A stretch of DNA of 41,939 nucleotides from Lachnospiraceae bacterium (GTDB lineage Bacteria > Bacillota > Clostridia > Lachnospirales > Lachnospiraceae). Below are positions 16,023 through 25,249 of this stretch, piece by piece. The DNA lies in contig JAILBX010000038.1 in the NCBI GenBank assembly GCA_024680675.1, positions 1-41,939 of the forward strand, in the 5' to 3' direction. Numbering within the stretch: the stretch's first letter is position 1; each line of letters begins with the position of its first letter. The notes under the pieces are model-generated. The model saw only the letters and a program-made list of their open reading frames with translations, was not told where the DNA came from and did no database searches. Position numbers and translations under genes: made by a program.

Positions 16023-16250
16023 ATGAGTGACGAGAATAAGGCTGCAGTAAAATCAGCAGATAAGTCTAAAGATAAAGGAAGTTGGTTTAAGGGGCTTAAG
16101 GCAGAGTTTAATAAGATAGTCTGGGAGAGCCGCGACAATGTTACCAAACAGACCATAGCAGTGGTTGTCGTTTCTTTGGTACTTGGTGTCATAATAGCTA
16201 TATTGGATCTGATCTTACAATATGGTGTGGATTTTATAGTGGGACTGTAG
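16023..16250 (+). CDS. secE: Preprotein translocase subunit SecE
   Basis: A 75-residue single-pass membrane protein of the SecYEG channel. A charged N-terminal region (about 1-28) leads to the conserved WFKGLKAEFNKIVW amphipathic segment, then a single transmembrane helix (about 44-68, AVVVVSLVLGVIIAILDLIL). Length is typical for Firmicutes SecE. The AAGGAG ribosome site is six bases before ATG. Position directly before nusG is universal in bacteria. Confidence 0.96.
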   Translation: MSDENKAAVKSADKSKDKGSWFKGLKAEFNKIVWESRDNVTKQTIAVVVVSLVLGVIIAILDLILQYGVDFIVGL

Positions 16251-16327
16251 GCATAAATTATAATGTCCCGGGCAGTGTGAAATGATCTGTACACATCTTG
16301 ACATTGGAAGATCGAAAGGAGAAGGAT

Positions 16328-16861
16328 ATGGCGGAATATAACAGTACGGAAGCGGGCTGGTATGTGGTTCACACCTATTCCGGATATGAAAATAAAGTAA
16401 AGGCAAACATTGAAAAGGCTATTGAGAACAGACATCTTGAGGAGGAGATCTTAGAGGTAAGAGTTCCTATGCAGGATGTCACCGAATTAAAGAACGGCGT
16501 AAGGAAGACTACTTCAAAAAAGCTGTTTCCGGGGTATGTTCTTATAAATATGTATATGAATGATGTAACCTGGTATGTTGTAAGAAACACCAGAGGTGTT
16601 ACAGGATTTGTGGGACCGGGAAGCAAGCCTGTTCCCCTTACGGAAAATGAGATGAAGCCTTTGGGTATCAAAACCGATAATGTGTTTATTGATTTTGCCG
16701 AGGGTGATACAGTGGCCGTTGTAGCCGGGGTCTGGAAGGACACCGTGGGAGTTATCCAGCGTATGGACATGGGTAAGCAGGCGGCTACAATAAATGTAGA
16801 GCTTTTTGGTCGTGAAACACCGGTTGAAATAAGCTTTACCGAAATAAGCAAGATGGACTGA
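16328..16861 (+). CDS. nusG: Transcription termination/antitermination factor NusG
   Basis: A 177-residue protein with an NGN domain (about 10-115; WYVVHTYSGYENKVKANIEK, FPGYVLI, VRNTRGVTGFVG) and a KOW domain (about 125-177; EGDTVAVVAGVWKDTVG). It binds the RNA polymerase clamp and couples transcription to translation or pausing. The ATG at 16328 follows AAGGAGAAGG; an upstream TTG frame extension has no ribosome site. It is followed by the candidate L1 mRNA site and rplK. Confidence 0.97.
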   Translation: MAEYNSTEAGWYVVHTYSGYENKVKANIEKAIENRHLEEEILEVRVPMQDVTELKNGVRKTTSKKLFPGYVLINMYMNDVTWYVVRNTRGVTGFVGPGSKPVPLTENEMKPLGIKTDNVFIDFAEGDTVAVVAGVWKDTVGVIQRMDMGKQAATINVELFGRETPVEISFTEISKMD

Positions 16862-16949
16862 AGCAAGTAGGTCAAGGATATTTATCAATCAGAGTTCATA
16901 GGATTTTCCTGTTAATATACAAGATCGGGTGAAAACCCATCCGTTGAAC

Positions 16950-16984
16950 TGTGGGAGGAGCAATAAAGCTCCGCCACTACCACA
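16950..16984 (+). promoter_or_regulatory. Candidate L1-binding autoregulatory site before rplK
   Basis: TGTGG (16950-16954) pairs with CCACA (16980-16984). Inside, GGAGC pairs with GCTCC, separated by an asymmetric internal loop. This two-helix shape resembles the 23S rRNA site bound by L1, the known repressor of the rplK-rplA mRNA in other bacteria. The identity is inferred from shape and position. Confidence 0.6.
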
Positions 16985-17003
16985 TTTATAGGAGGAAGAA
17001 AAA

Positions 17004-17429
17004 ATGGCAAAAAAGGTAGAAGGCTATATTAAGCTGCAGATCCCTGCCGGAAAAGCTACACCGGCACCCCCGGTTGGTCCTGCTCTTGGTCAGCATGGTG
17101 TCAACATCGTGGAGTTTACAAAGCAGTTTAATGCCAGAACAGCAGACAAGGGAGATGTTATAATCCCTGTAGTGATCACAGTGTACGCTGACAGAAGCTT
17201 TAGTTTTATAACTAAGACTCCTCCGGCAGCAGTTCTGATCAAGAAGGCATGCAACATTAAGTCAGGTTCAGGAGTTCCCAACAAGAACAAGGTTGCAGTT
17301 CTCTCAAAGGATAAGTTAAGAGAGATAGCAGAGACCAAGATGCCGGATCTTAATGCAGCAAGCATTGAAGCAGCAATGAGTATGATAGCAGGAACAGCCA
17401 GAAGCATGGGCGTTACTGTAGAAGAATAA
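17004..17429 (+). CDS. rplK: 50S ribosomal protein L11
   Basis: A 141-residue protein of the GTPase-associated centre. It begins with [20 protein letters not shown] and contains the conserved [14 protein letters not shown] and GTARSMGV segments, including the thiostrepton-region proline loop. Length is typical. The GGAGGAAG ribosome site is well placed. It is cotranscribed with rplA 13 bases downstream and probably controlled at the hairpin 20 bases upstream. Confidence 0.98.
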   Translation: MAKKVEGYIKLQIPAGKATPAPPVGPALGQHGVNIVEFTKQFNARTADKGDVIIPVVITVYADRSFSFITKTPPAAVLIKKACNIKSGSGVPNKNKVAVLSKDKLREIAETKMPDLNAASIEAAMSMIAGTARSMGVTVEE

Positions 17430-17442
17430 GGAGGTAGCAGGA

Positions 17443-18132
17443 TTGAAACACGGTAAGAAATATAACGAGGCCGCAAAGCTTGTTGATCGTGCTACACAGT
17501 ACGACCCCAAGGAGGCTATTTCGTTAGTTAAGAAAACAGCAACAGCAAAGTTTGACGAGACAGTAGAGGTTCATATAAAGACCGGTTGTGACGGACGTCA
17601 CGCCGAGCAGCAGATCCGTGGAGCAGTTGTACTGCCAAACGGAACAGGTAGAGTAACAAGGGTGCTGGTATTTGCCAAGGGCGATAAGCTGGCAGAGGCA
17701 GAGGCAGCCGGAGCAGATCACGTAGGAGGAGATGAGCTCATTCCCAAGATCCAGAATGAGGGATGGCTTGATTTCGACGTAGTTGTAGCAACTCCCGATA
17801 TGATGGGTGTTGTAGGCCGTCTCGGTAAGGTTTTGGGACCTAAGGGTCTTATGCCAAATCCTAAGGCCGGTACAGTAACAATGGATGTTACCAAGGCTGT
17901 TAATGATATTAAAGCAGGTAAGATCGAGTATCGTCTTGATAAGACAAATATCATTCACGTTCCCGTAGGAAAGGCTTCCTTCACAGAAGAAAAGCTTGCG
18001 GAAAACTTTGATACACTTATGGACGCCATAGTTAAGGCTAAGCCCAGCTCTCTTAAGGGACAGTACTTAAGAAGCATTGTGTTAAGCACAACTATGGGAC
18101 CGGGAGTTAAGGTGTCTACTGCAAAATATTGA
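17443..18132 (+). CDS. rplA: 50S ribosomal protein L1
   Basis: A 229-residue stalk protein with a TTG start preceded by AAGGAGGTAGCAGG. Family motifs include [38 protein letters not shown] and the C-terminal [16 protein letters not shown]1 holds the E-site stalk and in many bacteria represses its own operon. In most Firmicutes rplA is followed directly by rplJ; here a CapA-like gene intervenes. Confidence 0.98.
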   Translation: MKHGKKYNEAAKLVDRATQYDPKEAISLVKKTATAKFDETVEVHIKTGCDGRHAEQQIRGAVVLPNGTGRVTRVLVFAKGDKLAEAEAAGADHVGGDELIPKIQNEGWLDFDVVVATPDMMGVVGRLGKVLGPKGLMPNPKAGTVTMDVTKAVNDIKAGKIEYRLDKTNIIHVPVGKASFTEEKLAENFDTLMDAIVKAKPSSLKGQYLRSIVLSTTMGPGVKVSTAKY

Positions 18133-18146
18133 TCAATTATACACGT

Positions 18147-18193
18147 TTAAGAGAATGCATGGGAATCCCTTGCAGGGCTTTTGGGCGGACTCT
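18147..18193 (+). other. Structured element after rplA
   Basis: Outer arms TTAAGAG and CTCTTAA enclose a smaller GCATGGGA/TCCCTTGC hairpin and a G-rich stretch. It lies between the rplA stop and the terminator at 18207, and its role is unknown. Confidence 0.4.
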
Positions 18194-18206
18194 TAATAAA
18201 AACGAG

Positions 18207-18240
18207 ATACCACGGCTTACCGGTCGTGGTATTTTCTTAT
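18207..18240 (+). terminator. Terminator of rplKA transcript
   Basis: ATACCACG (18207-18214) pairs perfectly with CGTGGTAT (18225-18232) and is followed by TTTCTTAT. The T run is moderate, so some readthrough into the CapA-like gene is possible. Confidence 0.8.
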
Positions 18241-18320
18241 AACGGCCATGGTTTAAGCTTTCAGGGAAGGATCAAATTTTATATCCTTTGGGATAAGGGG
18301 ATCTTATAAAGGTTTTGTTT

Positions 18321-19781
18321 ATGAAGAAGAAGTTTATTGTTATATTTTTTATATCCTTATTACTTATATCAGCCTTTTTGGGATGCAGGGAAGGTGACAG
18401 TGGTAAAGAGTCCCCTTTCAAGGTTGAAAAAAGAAGCGAAGGGGAAGGAGATATCCCTGTTATTTCCATGGAGGAAGATAAAAAGGATAAGGAGGAAGAG
18501 ACTTCGGAGCAGGAGCCTCCCCTTATAGTCGTAAATACAGAGGGGGATACTGAATATGAGCCTATAGATCTTGAACCTGAGGAATATCTGTGGGATTTTG
18601 AAAGCCGGATCTTTTCCAAGGAAACCGCAAGTGAGGAAGAAGCAGTCTTAGCCTTTGCCGGAGATATTTCCTTTGCAGAGGGATATAGCAATATGTCCAA
18701 GCTTCATGATAACAATGATGATATAAATACAGTTATAAAGCCGGAAGTTATGAAGGGGATAAAGGAAGCGGATATATTCATGGTAAATAATGAGTTCCCT
18801 TATAGTAACAGAGGCAGCAAAAATGAGGGTAAGACCTTTTCCTTTAGAGCAAGACCCGAAAGCGTGAGATTCCTAAAGGATATGGAGGTCGATATTGTTT
18901 CCCTTGCAAATAACCATGCCTTTGACTATGGGGAGGAGGCTCTTATTGACTCCATGGATATACTAAAGGAAGCAGATATTCCCTTTGTTGGAGCGGGACA
19001 CAATATATCAGAGGCTATGCAGCCTGTTTATTTTAAGGTGAATAAGAAGCTTTTGGCCATAACCTCTGCAACTCAGATAGAAAGGACAGGGAACCCGGAA
19101 AGTAAGGAGGCTACTGAGAGCTCGGCGGGAGTTTTAAGAACTTTAAATGCCGAAAAAATGGTGAAATGCATTAAAGAAGCAGAGGAAAAAGCTGATTTTG
19201 TCATTGTTTTTGTCCACTGGGGTTCTGAGAACACAGATCTGGTAGAGGCATCTCAGAGAGAGCTTGCAAAAAAGTATGTTGAAGCCGGGGCTGATGCGGT
19301 GATAGGCGCCCATCCCCATTGTCTACAGGGTATAGATTATGTGGAGGGGGTTCCTGTTTTTTACAGTCTTGGTAATTTCTGGTTCAATTCCAGAAGGGTG
19401 GATACCGGTTATCTTAAACTGACGCTTAATACAAGCGGGGAGGATTGCTCCATAAAGGAGCTTAGATTTGTTCCCTGCATACAGAACGGTCTGACCACAA
19501 GCCTTGCAAATGAGGATGAGGCGAAAAGGATCTGTGAATATATACAGGGCATTTCAAATCATGCAAGTATTTCCCAGGATGGAGTCATAAGCTACTCGGA
19601 GCAGGATAATAATATTCAAAATGGACAGAACACATCTCCTTCCAAGGATTTTATAAAGAAACAGGATGAAGTGCCGGAGAACCAGGAAAATCCGGAGGGA
19701 CTATCGGATCCTGCAGCGCTTTTAAATCAGCTGCCTCTTCCGGAAGGAACTGCTGATGAGACTATAAGCCAGGGACAATAG
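18321..19781 (+). CDS. CapA-family metallophosphatase-like lipoprotein
   Basis: A 486-residue secreted protein. A signal peptide ends in a lipobox-like AFLGC, followed by an acidic Glu/Asp/Lys linker to about residue 105. The CapA/PgsA-type calcineurin-like domain (about 110-400) shows FAGDIS (Asp115), NNEFP, SLANNHAFDYG (His199), VFVHWGSEN, GAHPHCLQG and YSLGNFWFN. A Gln/Pro/Glu-rich tail follows. CapA proteins take part in poly-gamma-glutamate or polysaccharide capsule assembly, but most family members are uncharacterised and no capB/capC is present. The ATG at 18321 has AAAGG eight bases before it; a TTG two codons upstream is possible. It sits unusually between rplA and rplJ, behind a terminator. 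Confidence 0.88.
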   Translation: MKKKFIVIFFISLLLISAFLGCREGDSGKESPFKVEKRSEGEGDIPVISMEEDKKDKEEETSEQEPPLIVVNTEGDTEYEPIDLEPEEYLWDFESRIFSKETASEEEAVLAFAGDISFAEGYSNMSKLHDNNDDINTVIKPEVMKGIKEADIFMVNNEFPYSNRGSKNEGKTFSFRARPESVRFLKDMEVDIVSLANNHAFDYGEEALIDSMDILKEADIPFVGAGHNISEAMQPVYFKVNKKLLAITSATQIERTGNPESKEATESSAGVLRTLNAEKMVKCIKEAEEKADFVIVFVHWGSENTDLVEASQRELAKKYVEAGADAVIGAHPHCLQGIDYVEGVPVFYSLGNFWFNSRRVDTGYLKLTLNTSGEDCSIKELRFVPCIQNGLTTSLANEDEAKRICEYIQGISNHASISQDGVISYSEQDNNIQNGQNTSPSKDFIKKQDEVPENQENPEGLSDPAALLNQLPLPEGTADETISQGQ

Positions 19782-19813
19782 TGATCCCTCTTTCTGCTCC
19801 TTATAAAAAAATC

Positions 19814-19842
19814 TTGACAAGAATAAGCTTATGTGGTAATTT
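19814..19842 (+). promoter_or_regulatory. Promoter of rplJ-rplL
   Basis: TTGACA (19814-19819) and TAATTT (19837-19842), 17 bp apart. Start point near 19849, just upstream of the L10 leader. Confidence 0.75.
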
Positions 19843-19849
19843 CTATAAG

Positions 19850-19992
19850 GTTGTAAAACCATACCGAAGACAGCAGGTGCCGGGTATCATATACCAGAGG
19901 CGTAAGTGTTCGCCTGCCGAGGAGAAAAAGAGTATTTGGATAGTATTATCTTTATATACCTTGCTTCGTGTCTTCGAGGCCGGGTTTTTTTA
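19850..19992 (+). ncRNA. Ribosomal protein L10 leader with terminator
   Basis: The 311-base gap before rplJ carries an L10-leader-type RNA. CGAAGAC (19865-19871) pairs with GTCTTCG (19970-19976) as the closing stem, around internal hairpins and the GCCTGCCGAGGAGAAAAAG segment. A competing terminator uses GCTTCG (19963-19968) with CGAGGC (19975-19980), followed by CGGG and seven T. The two structures share TCTTCG and exclude each other. In other Firmicutes L10-L12 binding switches this leader to stop transcription; here that is inferred. Confidence 0.85.
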
Positions 19993-20092
19993 TTTGTATA
20001 TATATAGCTTAGCTGTAAGGACTGCCTTGCCATGGTAAGCTTTAAGGATAAAAATACCAAGCCTGAATAATACTAAATTAAGGAGGTAAAAA

Positions 20093-20653
20093 ATGGCTAA
20101 GGTTGAGTTGAAGAAACCTATAGTAGAGGAAATTTCCGAAAACGTAAAAGATGCTCAGTCTGTAGTAGTGGTTGACTATCGTGGATTGACCGTTGCTGAA
20201 GATACAGATTTAAGAAGGCAGCTTCGTACGGCCGGAGTAGTCTACAAGGTTTACAAAAACACAATGATGAACTTTGCTTTTAAGGGAACTGAATTTGAAA
20301 GCCTGCTTCCTCATCTTGAGGGACCCAGTGCCATAGCTGTATCCAAGGATGATGCTACAGCTCCCGCAAGAGTACTTGCAAAGTTTGCTAAAACAGCGCC
20401 TAAGCTTGAGATCAAGGGCGGCGTTGTAGAGGGAGTTTACTATGATGCAAAAGGAATGCAGGACATAGCAAAGATCCCTTCAAGAGAAGAACTCTTGTCA
20501 AAGTTACTTGGTTCTATACAGTCACCTATTACAAACTTTGCCCGCGTTATGAACCAGCTTGCTGAAAAGGGCGGAGCAGGGGCAGTAGAACCAAAGGCCG
20601 AAGCAGCCGCTCCCGCTGAGGAAGCAAAGGCTGAAGAGCCCGCAGCAGAATAA
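20093..20653 (+). CDS. rplJ: 50S ribosomal protein L10
   Basis: A 186-residue protein that anchors L7/L12 dimers on the stalk. The N-terminal rRNA-binding part has the conserved [11 protein letters not shown] and [17 protein letters not shown] segments. The C-terminal helix binding L12 is followed by an Ala/Glu/Pro-rich tail (about 165-186) that is longer than minimal L10. The ribosome site AAGGAGGT is strong. It is preceded by its own promoter and autoregulatory leader. Confidence 0.98.
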   Translation: MAKVELKKPIVEEISENVKDAQSVVVVDYRGLTVAEDTDLRRQLRTAGVVYKVYKNTMMNFAFKGTEFESLLPHLEGPSAIAVSKDDATAPARVLAKFAKTAPKLEIKGGVVEGVYYDAKGMQDIAKIPSREELLSKLLGSIQSPITNFARVMNQLAEKGGAGAVEPKAEAAAPAEEAKAEEPAAE

Positions 20654-20702
20654 TTTAAGAAGAATTGTAAAAAGATTAGAGATAATACGGAGGAAAATAA
20701 TA

Positions 20703-21080
20703 ATGGCAAAATTATCTACAGCAGAAATCATTGATGCTATTAAAGAGTTAACAGTTTTAGAGTTAAATGACCTTGTAAAGGCTTGTGAGGAAGAGTTTGG
20801 CGTATCTGCAGCAGCAGGTGTTGTAGTTGCAGCAGCAGGCGGAGATGCCGGTGCAGCAGCAGAAGAGAAGACCGAGTTCGATGTTGAGCTTACAGAGGTT
20901 GGAGCTGAGAAGGTTAAGGTTATCAAGGCAGTTCGTGAAGCAACCGGCTTAGGACTTAAGGAAGCTAAGGATCTTGTTGACAGCGCTCCCAAGGTTATCA
21001 AGGAAGCAGCTGCTAAGGAAGAGGCTGAGGAGCTTAAGAAGAAGCTTGAGGAAGTTGGAGCTAAGGTTACACTTAAGTAA
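20703..21080 (+). CDS. rplL: 50S ribosomal protein L7/L12
   Basis: A 125-residue stalk protein that recruits translation GTPases. The N-terminal dimerisation helix region ([21 protein letters not shown]) is followed by an Ala/Gly-rich hinge and the C-terminal domain with [24 protein letters not shown]-type sequence. It is cotranscribed with rplJ. An attenuator hairpin and a nested promoter separate it from rpoB. Confidence 0.98.
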   Translation: MAKLSTAEIIDAIKELTVLELNDLVKACEEEFGVSAAAGVVVAAAGGDAGAAAEEKTEFDVELTEVGAEKVKVIKAVREATGLGLKEAKDLVDSAPKVIKEAAAKEEAEELKKKLEEVGAKVTLK

Positions 21081-21152
21081 TTGCTTCCATCTGAAAAGCG
21101 ATTTTCGGTTTTTGAAAAAAGAATATTATTTTATTCAAAGTTAAAATAAACA

Positions 21153-21182
21153 TTGACAAAGAAGAAGAGCTTGTGGTATTAT
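21153..21182 (+). promoter_or_regulatory. Promoter of rpoB nested in attenuator
   Basis: TTGACA (21153-21158) and TATTAT (21177-21182), 18 bp apart. Start point near 21189, about 90 bases before rpoB. The -10 lies in the loop of the hairpin annotated next. Confidence 0.8.
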
Positions 21183-21219
21183 GTATGATGCGCTATTTTG
21201 GAAACACAGGCTCTTTTTT
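21166..21219 (+). terminator. Attenuator/terminator between rplL and rpoB
   Basis: AGAGCTTGTG (21166-21175) pairs with CACAGGCTCT (21205-21214) with one G.T pair, followed by six T (21214-21219). It can form in rplJL transcripts but not in RNA from the nested promoter, which lacks the left arm. Confidence 0.75.
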
Positions 21220-21279
21220 GATGCCTTGTAAAATCTTCCTAAAATATGGGCAAAAAAAAATAAATGGGGTGAAACGTCG

Positions 21280-24200
21280 ATGGAAAAGAACAGGATACGT
21301 CCTACTTTTGCAGGTAAGAACATAAGAATGAGCTACTCCAGACAGAAGGAAGTTCTTTCTATGCCTAATCTGATTGAAGTTCAGAAGAATTCTTACAAAT
21401 GGTTTTTGGACGAAGGTCTGAAAGAAGTATTTAGTGACATCTCGCCGATAATGGATTATAACGGACACTTAAGCCTTGAATTTGTTGACTTTAAGCTTTG
21501 TGAGGAGGACGTTAAATATTCAATTGAAGAGTGTAAGGAAAGAGATGCCACCTATGCTGCTCCTCTTAAGGTTAATGTACGACTTTATAACAGGGAGAGC
21601 GGTGAGATTATCAGTCACGACATTTTCATGGGTGATCTTCCACTTATGACAGCAACTGGAACCTTCGTCATAAACGGCGCAGAAAGAGTAATCGTAAGCC
21701 AGTTAGTCAGATCTCCCGGGATCTACTATGCCATAAGCCATGATAAATTCGGTAAAAGGCTGTTTTCATCCACAGTTATACCAAACAGAGGTGCATGGTT
21801 GGAATATGAAACCGATTCCAATGATGTTTTCTTTGTGCGTGTTGACAGAACAAGAAAGGTTCCTGTAACTGTTCTTATAAGGTCTTTGGGAATAGGAACA
21901 AATCAGGAGATAATCGATCTTTTTGGAGATGAGCCTAAGATCATGGCTTCCTTTGCAAAGGATACTGCCACAAACTATCAGGAAGGTCTTTTGGAGCTTT
22001 ACAGAAAGATCCGTCCCGGAGAGCCTCTCACGGTTGAAAGTGCAGAGAGCCTTATCACGGCTATGTTCTTTGATCCCAGAAGGTATGACCTTGCCAAGGT
22101 GGGAAGATATAAATTTAATAAAAAACTGTCATTTAAGAAGAGGATAAGCGGTCATATCCTGGCAGAGGATGCAGTAAACCAGGAAACAGGTGAGATCATT
22201 GCCAGTGCCGGAGAAAAGGTGACTGTTGAGCTTGCAGAGACCATTCAGAATGCAGGTATCCCTTATGTTATGATACAAACAGAGGAGAGGAACGTTAAGG
22301 TTCTCTCCAATATGATGGTTGACATAAATACTTATGTTGAATGTGAGCCTAAGGATTTGGGTATCACAGAGCTTGTATACTATCCTAAGCTTAAGGAAAT
22401 ACTGGATGAATGCGCAGATGATCCGGAAGCTCTTTCCGATGCCATTATGTCCAATGTTCATGAGCTTATACCAAAGCATATCACCAAGGAAGATATTTTA
22501 GCTTCAATAAACTATAATATCCATCTTGAATACGGAATCGGTAATGATGATGATATCGATCATCTTGGTAACAGACGTATAAGAGCGGTTGGTGAGCTTT
22601 TACAGAACCAGTACAGAATAGGTCTTTCCAGACTGGAAAGAGTTGTCAGAGAGCGTATGACCACCCAGGATCTTGAGGGGATATCACCTCAGGCTCTTAT
22701 CAATATCAAGCCGGTAACTGCAGCAGTCAAGGAGTTCTTCGGTTCATCCCAGCTGTCCCAGTTTATGGATCAGAACAATCCTTTGGGTGAGCTCACTCAT
22801 AAGAGACGTCTTTCAGCTTTGGGACCGGGTGGTCTTTCCAGAGACCGTGCAGGTTTCGAGGTCAGAGACGTTCACTATTCTCACTATGGAAGAATGTGTC
22901 CCATTGAGACCCCTGAAGGTCCCAACATCGGACTTATCAACTCTCTTGCATCCTACGCAAGGATAAATGAGTATGGATTTATAGAAGCACCCTATAGAAA
23001 GATAGATCATTCCGATCCCAAGAATCCTGTGGTAACGGACGAGGTTGTATATATGACAGCCGATGAAGAGGATAATTACCATGTAGCTCAGGCCAGTGAG
23101 GCTCTGGATGCAGAGGGTCATTTTGTAAGGAATATGGTTTCCGGTCGTTACAGAGAGGAAACCCAGGAATATGATAAGTCCATGTTTGATTTTATGGACG
23201 TATCTCCCAAGATGGTATTCTCTGTGGCTACAGCCCTTATTCCCTTCCTTGAGAATGATGATGCCAACCGTGCCCTTATGGGATCCAACATGCAGCGTCA
23301 GGCGGTTCCCCTTCTTTTAACCGAGGCTCCCGTAGTGGGGACAGGTATGGAACCCAAGGCAGCAGTTGACTCCGGAGTCTGCGTAGTGGCAAAGAAGTCG
23401 GGAACAATAGAAAGCGTTGTTTCAAATGAGATAAAAATGGCTAATGATGACGGTTCAAAGGATGTTTATCGTCTTATGAAGTTTATGCGAAGCAACCAGT
23501 CAAACTGTTACAATCAAAGGCCAATAGTAAATAAAGGCGAGCATGTTGAGGCAGGTCAGGTAATTGCCGATGGACCTTCAACCTCAAACGGCGAGCTGGC
23601 ACTGGGCAAGAACCCTCTTATAGCCTTTATGACCTGGGAAGGCTATAACTACGAGGATGCGGTTCTTTTAAGTGAAAGACTTGTTCAGGATGATGTCTAT
23701 ACCTCGGTTCATCTTGAAGAGCATGAGTCTGAAGCGAGAGATACCAAGCTTGGAGCAGAAGAGATCACAAGAGATGTGCCCGGAGTAGGTGAGGATGCTC
23801 TTAAGGATCTGGATGATAGAGGTATCATAAGGATAGGAGCAGAGGTCAGGGCAGGTGATATCCTTGTGGGAAAGGTAACTCCCAAGGGAGAGACTGAGCT
23901 GACTGCTGAAGAGAGACTTTTAAGAGCCATATTCGGTGAGAAGGCAAGAGAAGTCAGAGATACCTCCTTAAAGGTGCCTCATGGAGAATACGGAATAGTA
24001 GTTGATGCAAAAATCTTTTCAAGAGAAAACGGAGATGAGCTTCCTCCGGGAGTAAATCAGTCCGTAAGAATATATATAGCCCAAAAGAGAAAAATATCCG
24101 TTGGAGATAAGATGGCCGGACGTCATGGTAACAAGGGTGTTGTTTCAAGAGTGCTTCCCGTAGAGGATATGCCTTACCTGCCAAACGGACGTCCTGTGGA

Positions 24201-25215
24201 TATAGTCCTTAATCCTTTGGGTGTGCCTTCACGTATGAATATCGGTCAGGTTTTGGAGATCCACTTATCCCTGGCTGCCAAGGCACTGGGCTTTAATGTT
24301 TCCACACCTGTCTTTGACGGTGCCGATGAGAAGGATATCGTTGAGACCTTAAAGCTTGCAAATGACTATGTAAATCTGCCCTTTGATGAAATTGAAGCCA
24401 GGGCGGAGGCAGAAAAGGCAGGACTTCCTTACGAGGAGGGTAAAGAAACCTTTGCAGGAAAACATAGAGATGAATTAAATGAAGAAGTATTTGATTATCT
24501 GTCAGAAAACAGAGCTCACAGAGAATTGTGGAAGGGAGTTCCCATTTCCGAGGATGGTAAGGTAAGACTTCGTGATGGACGTACCGGAGAATACTTCGAC
24601 AGTCCCGTTACTATAGGACACATGCATTATCTGAAGCTTCATCATCTGGTTGATGATAAGATTCATGCCCGTTCTACCGGACCATACTCACTGGTTACCC
24701 AGCAGCCCCTTGGAGGAAAGGCCCAGTTTGGTGGTCAGCGTTTCGGAGAGATGGAAGTTTGGGCTCTTGAGGCATATGGCGCTTCATATACTCTTCAGGA
24801 GATATTAACAGTTAAGTCTGATGACGTTATCGGTCGTGTTAAGACTTACGAGGCAATAATAAAGGGTGAAAATGTTCCTGATTCAGGAATTCCCGAGTCC
24901 TTTAAGGTTCTCTTGAAGGAGCTGCAGTCTCTGGGACTTGATGTGAGAGTACTCAGAGAAGACAACTCGGAGGTTGAGATCGGAGAAACAGTTGATTACG
25001 GAAATACCGATTTCAAGTCTATACTTGAAGAGGATTCGAGAAGGTACAGGGATTCACAGAGAGACTTTGCCGATAACGGATATACAGCACAGGAATTTGA
25101 CAGTAATGGCCAGCTGAACGATATTGACGAGGATGACAGTTCTGACGAGGACGATATGTATGAATCAGATTCTTTCGAAGATGATATGGTACTTGATGGC
25201 GATTTAGACCAGTGA
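21280..25215 (+). CDS. rpoB: DNA-directed RNA polymerase subunit beta
   Basis: A 1311-residue core RNA polymerase subunit. It shows the RpoB lobes in order, with the rifampicin-pocket segment [19 protein letters not shown] followed by [20 protein letters not shown] (wild-type residues), [10 protein letters not shown], the active-site KVTPKGE and [19 protein letters not shown], and the C-terminal [18 protein letters not shown] Glu/Asp-rich tail (about 1255-1311) is longer than in E. coli and typical of this group. It is cotranscribed with rpoC 34 bases downstream. Expression can come from rplJ readthrough and from the nested promoter. Confidence 0.98.
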   Translation: MEKNRIRPTFAGKNIRMSYSRQKEVLSMPNLIEVQKNSYKWFLDEGLKEVFSDISPIMDYNGHLSLEFVDFKLCEEDVKYSIEECKERDATYAAPLKVNVRLYNRESGEIISHDIFMGDLPLMTATGTFVINGAERVIVSQLVRSPGIYYAISHDKFGKRLFSSTVIPNRGAWLEYETDSNDVFFVRVDRTRKVPVTVLIRSLGIGTNQEIIDLFGDEPKIMASFAKDTATNYQEGLLELYRKIRPGEPLTVESAESLITAMFFDPRRYDLAKVGRYKFNKKLSFKKRISGHILAEDAVNQETGEIIASAGEKVTVELAETIQNAGIPYVMIQTEERNVKVLSNMMVDINTYVECEPKDLGITELVYYPKLKEILDECADDPEALSDAIMSNVHELIPKHITKEDILASINYNIHLEYGIGNDDDIDHLGNRRIRAVGELLQNQYRIGLSRLERVVRERMTTQDLEGISPQALINIKPVTAAVKEFFGSSQLSQFMDQNNPLGELTHKRRLSALGPGGLSRDRAGFEVRDVHYSHYGRMCPIETPEGPNIGLINSLASYARINEYGFIEAPYRKIDHSDPKNPVVTDEVVYMTADEEDNYHVAQASEALDAEGHFVRNMVSGRYREETQEYDKSMFDFMDVSPKMVFSVATALIPFLENDDANRALMGSNMQRQAVPLLLTEAPVVGTGMEPKAAVDSGVCVVAKKSGTIESVVSNEIKMANDDGSKDVYRLMKFMRSNQSNCYNQRPIVNKGEHVEAGQVIADGPSTSNGELALGKNPLIAFMTWEGYNYEDAVLLSERLVQDDVYTSVHLEEHESEARDTKLGAEEITRDVPGVGEDALKDLDDRGIIRIGAEVRAGDILVGKVTPKGETELTAEERLLRAIFGEKAREVRDTSLKVPHGEYGIVVDAKIFSRENGDELPPGVNQSVRIYIAQKRKISVGDKMAGRHGNKGVVSRVLPVEDMPYLPNGRPVDIVLNPLGVPSRMNIGQVLEIHLSLAAKALGFNVSTPVFDGADEKDIVETLKLANDYVNLPFDEIEARAEAEKAGLPYEEGKETFAGKHRDELNEEVFDYLSENRAHRELWKGVPISEDGKVRLRDGRTGEYFDSPVTIGHMHYLKLHHLVDDKIHARSTGPYSLVTQQPLGGKAQFGGQRFGEMEVWALEAYGASYTLQEILTVKSDDVIGRVKTYEAIIKGENVPDSGIPESFKVLLKELQSLGLDVRVLREDNSEVEIGETVDYGNTDFKSILEEDSRRYRDSQRDFADNGYTAQEFDSNGQLNDIDEDDSSDEDDMYESDSFEDDMVLDGDLDQ

Positions 25216-25249
25216 TCGATAACAAAACTTTTGGAAGGAGTGCCAAGAA

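Noticed and set aside
16298-16327. Longer N-terminus of NusG from an upstream TTG
   Set aside because: The ATG at 16328 has AAGGAGAAGG in front and gives the conserved family start.
15815-16435. Antisense open reading frame over secE
   Set aside because: It runs opposite to secE and nusG, has no ribosome site or recognisable domain, and is a frame shadow.
19781-20038. Small open reading frame before rplJ
   Set aside because: It has no good ribosome site, no family resemblance, and coincides with the L10 leader RNA.
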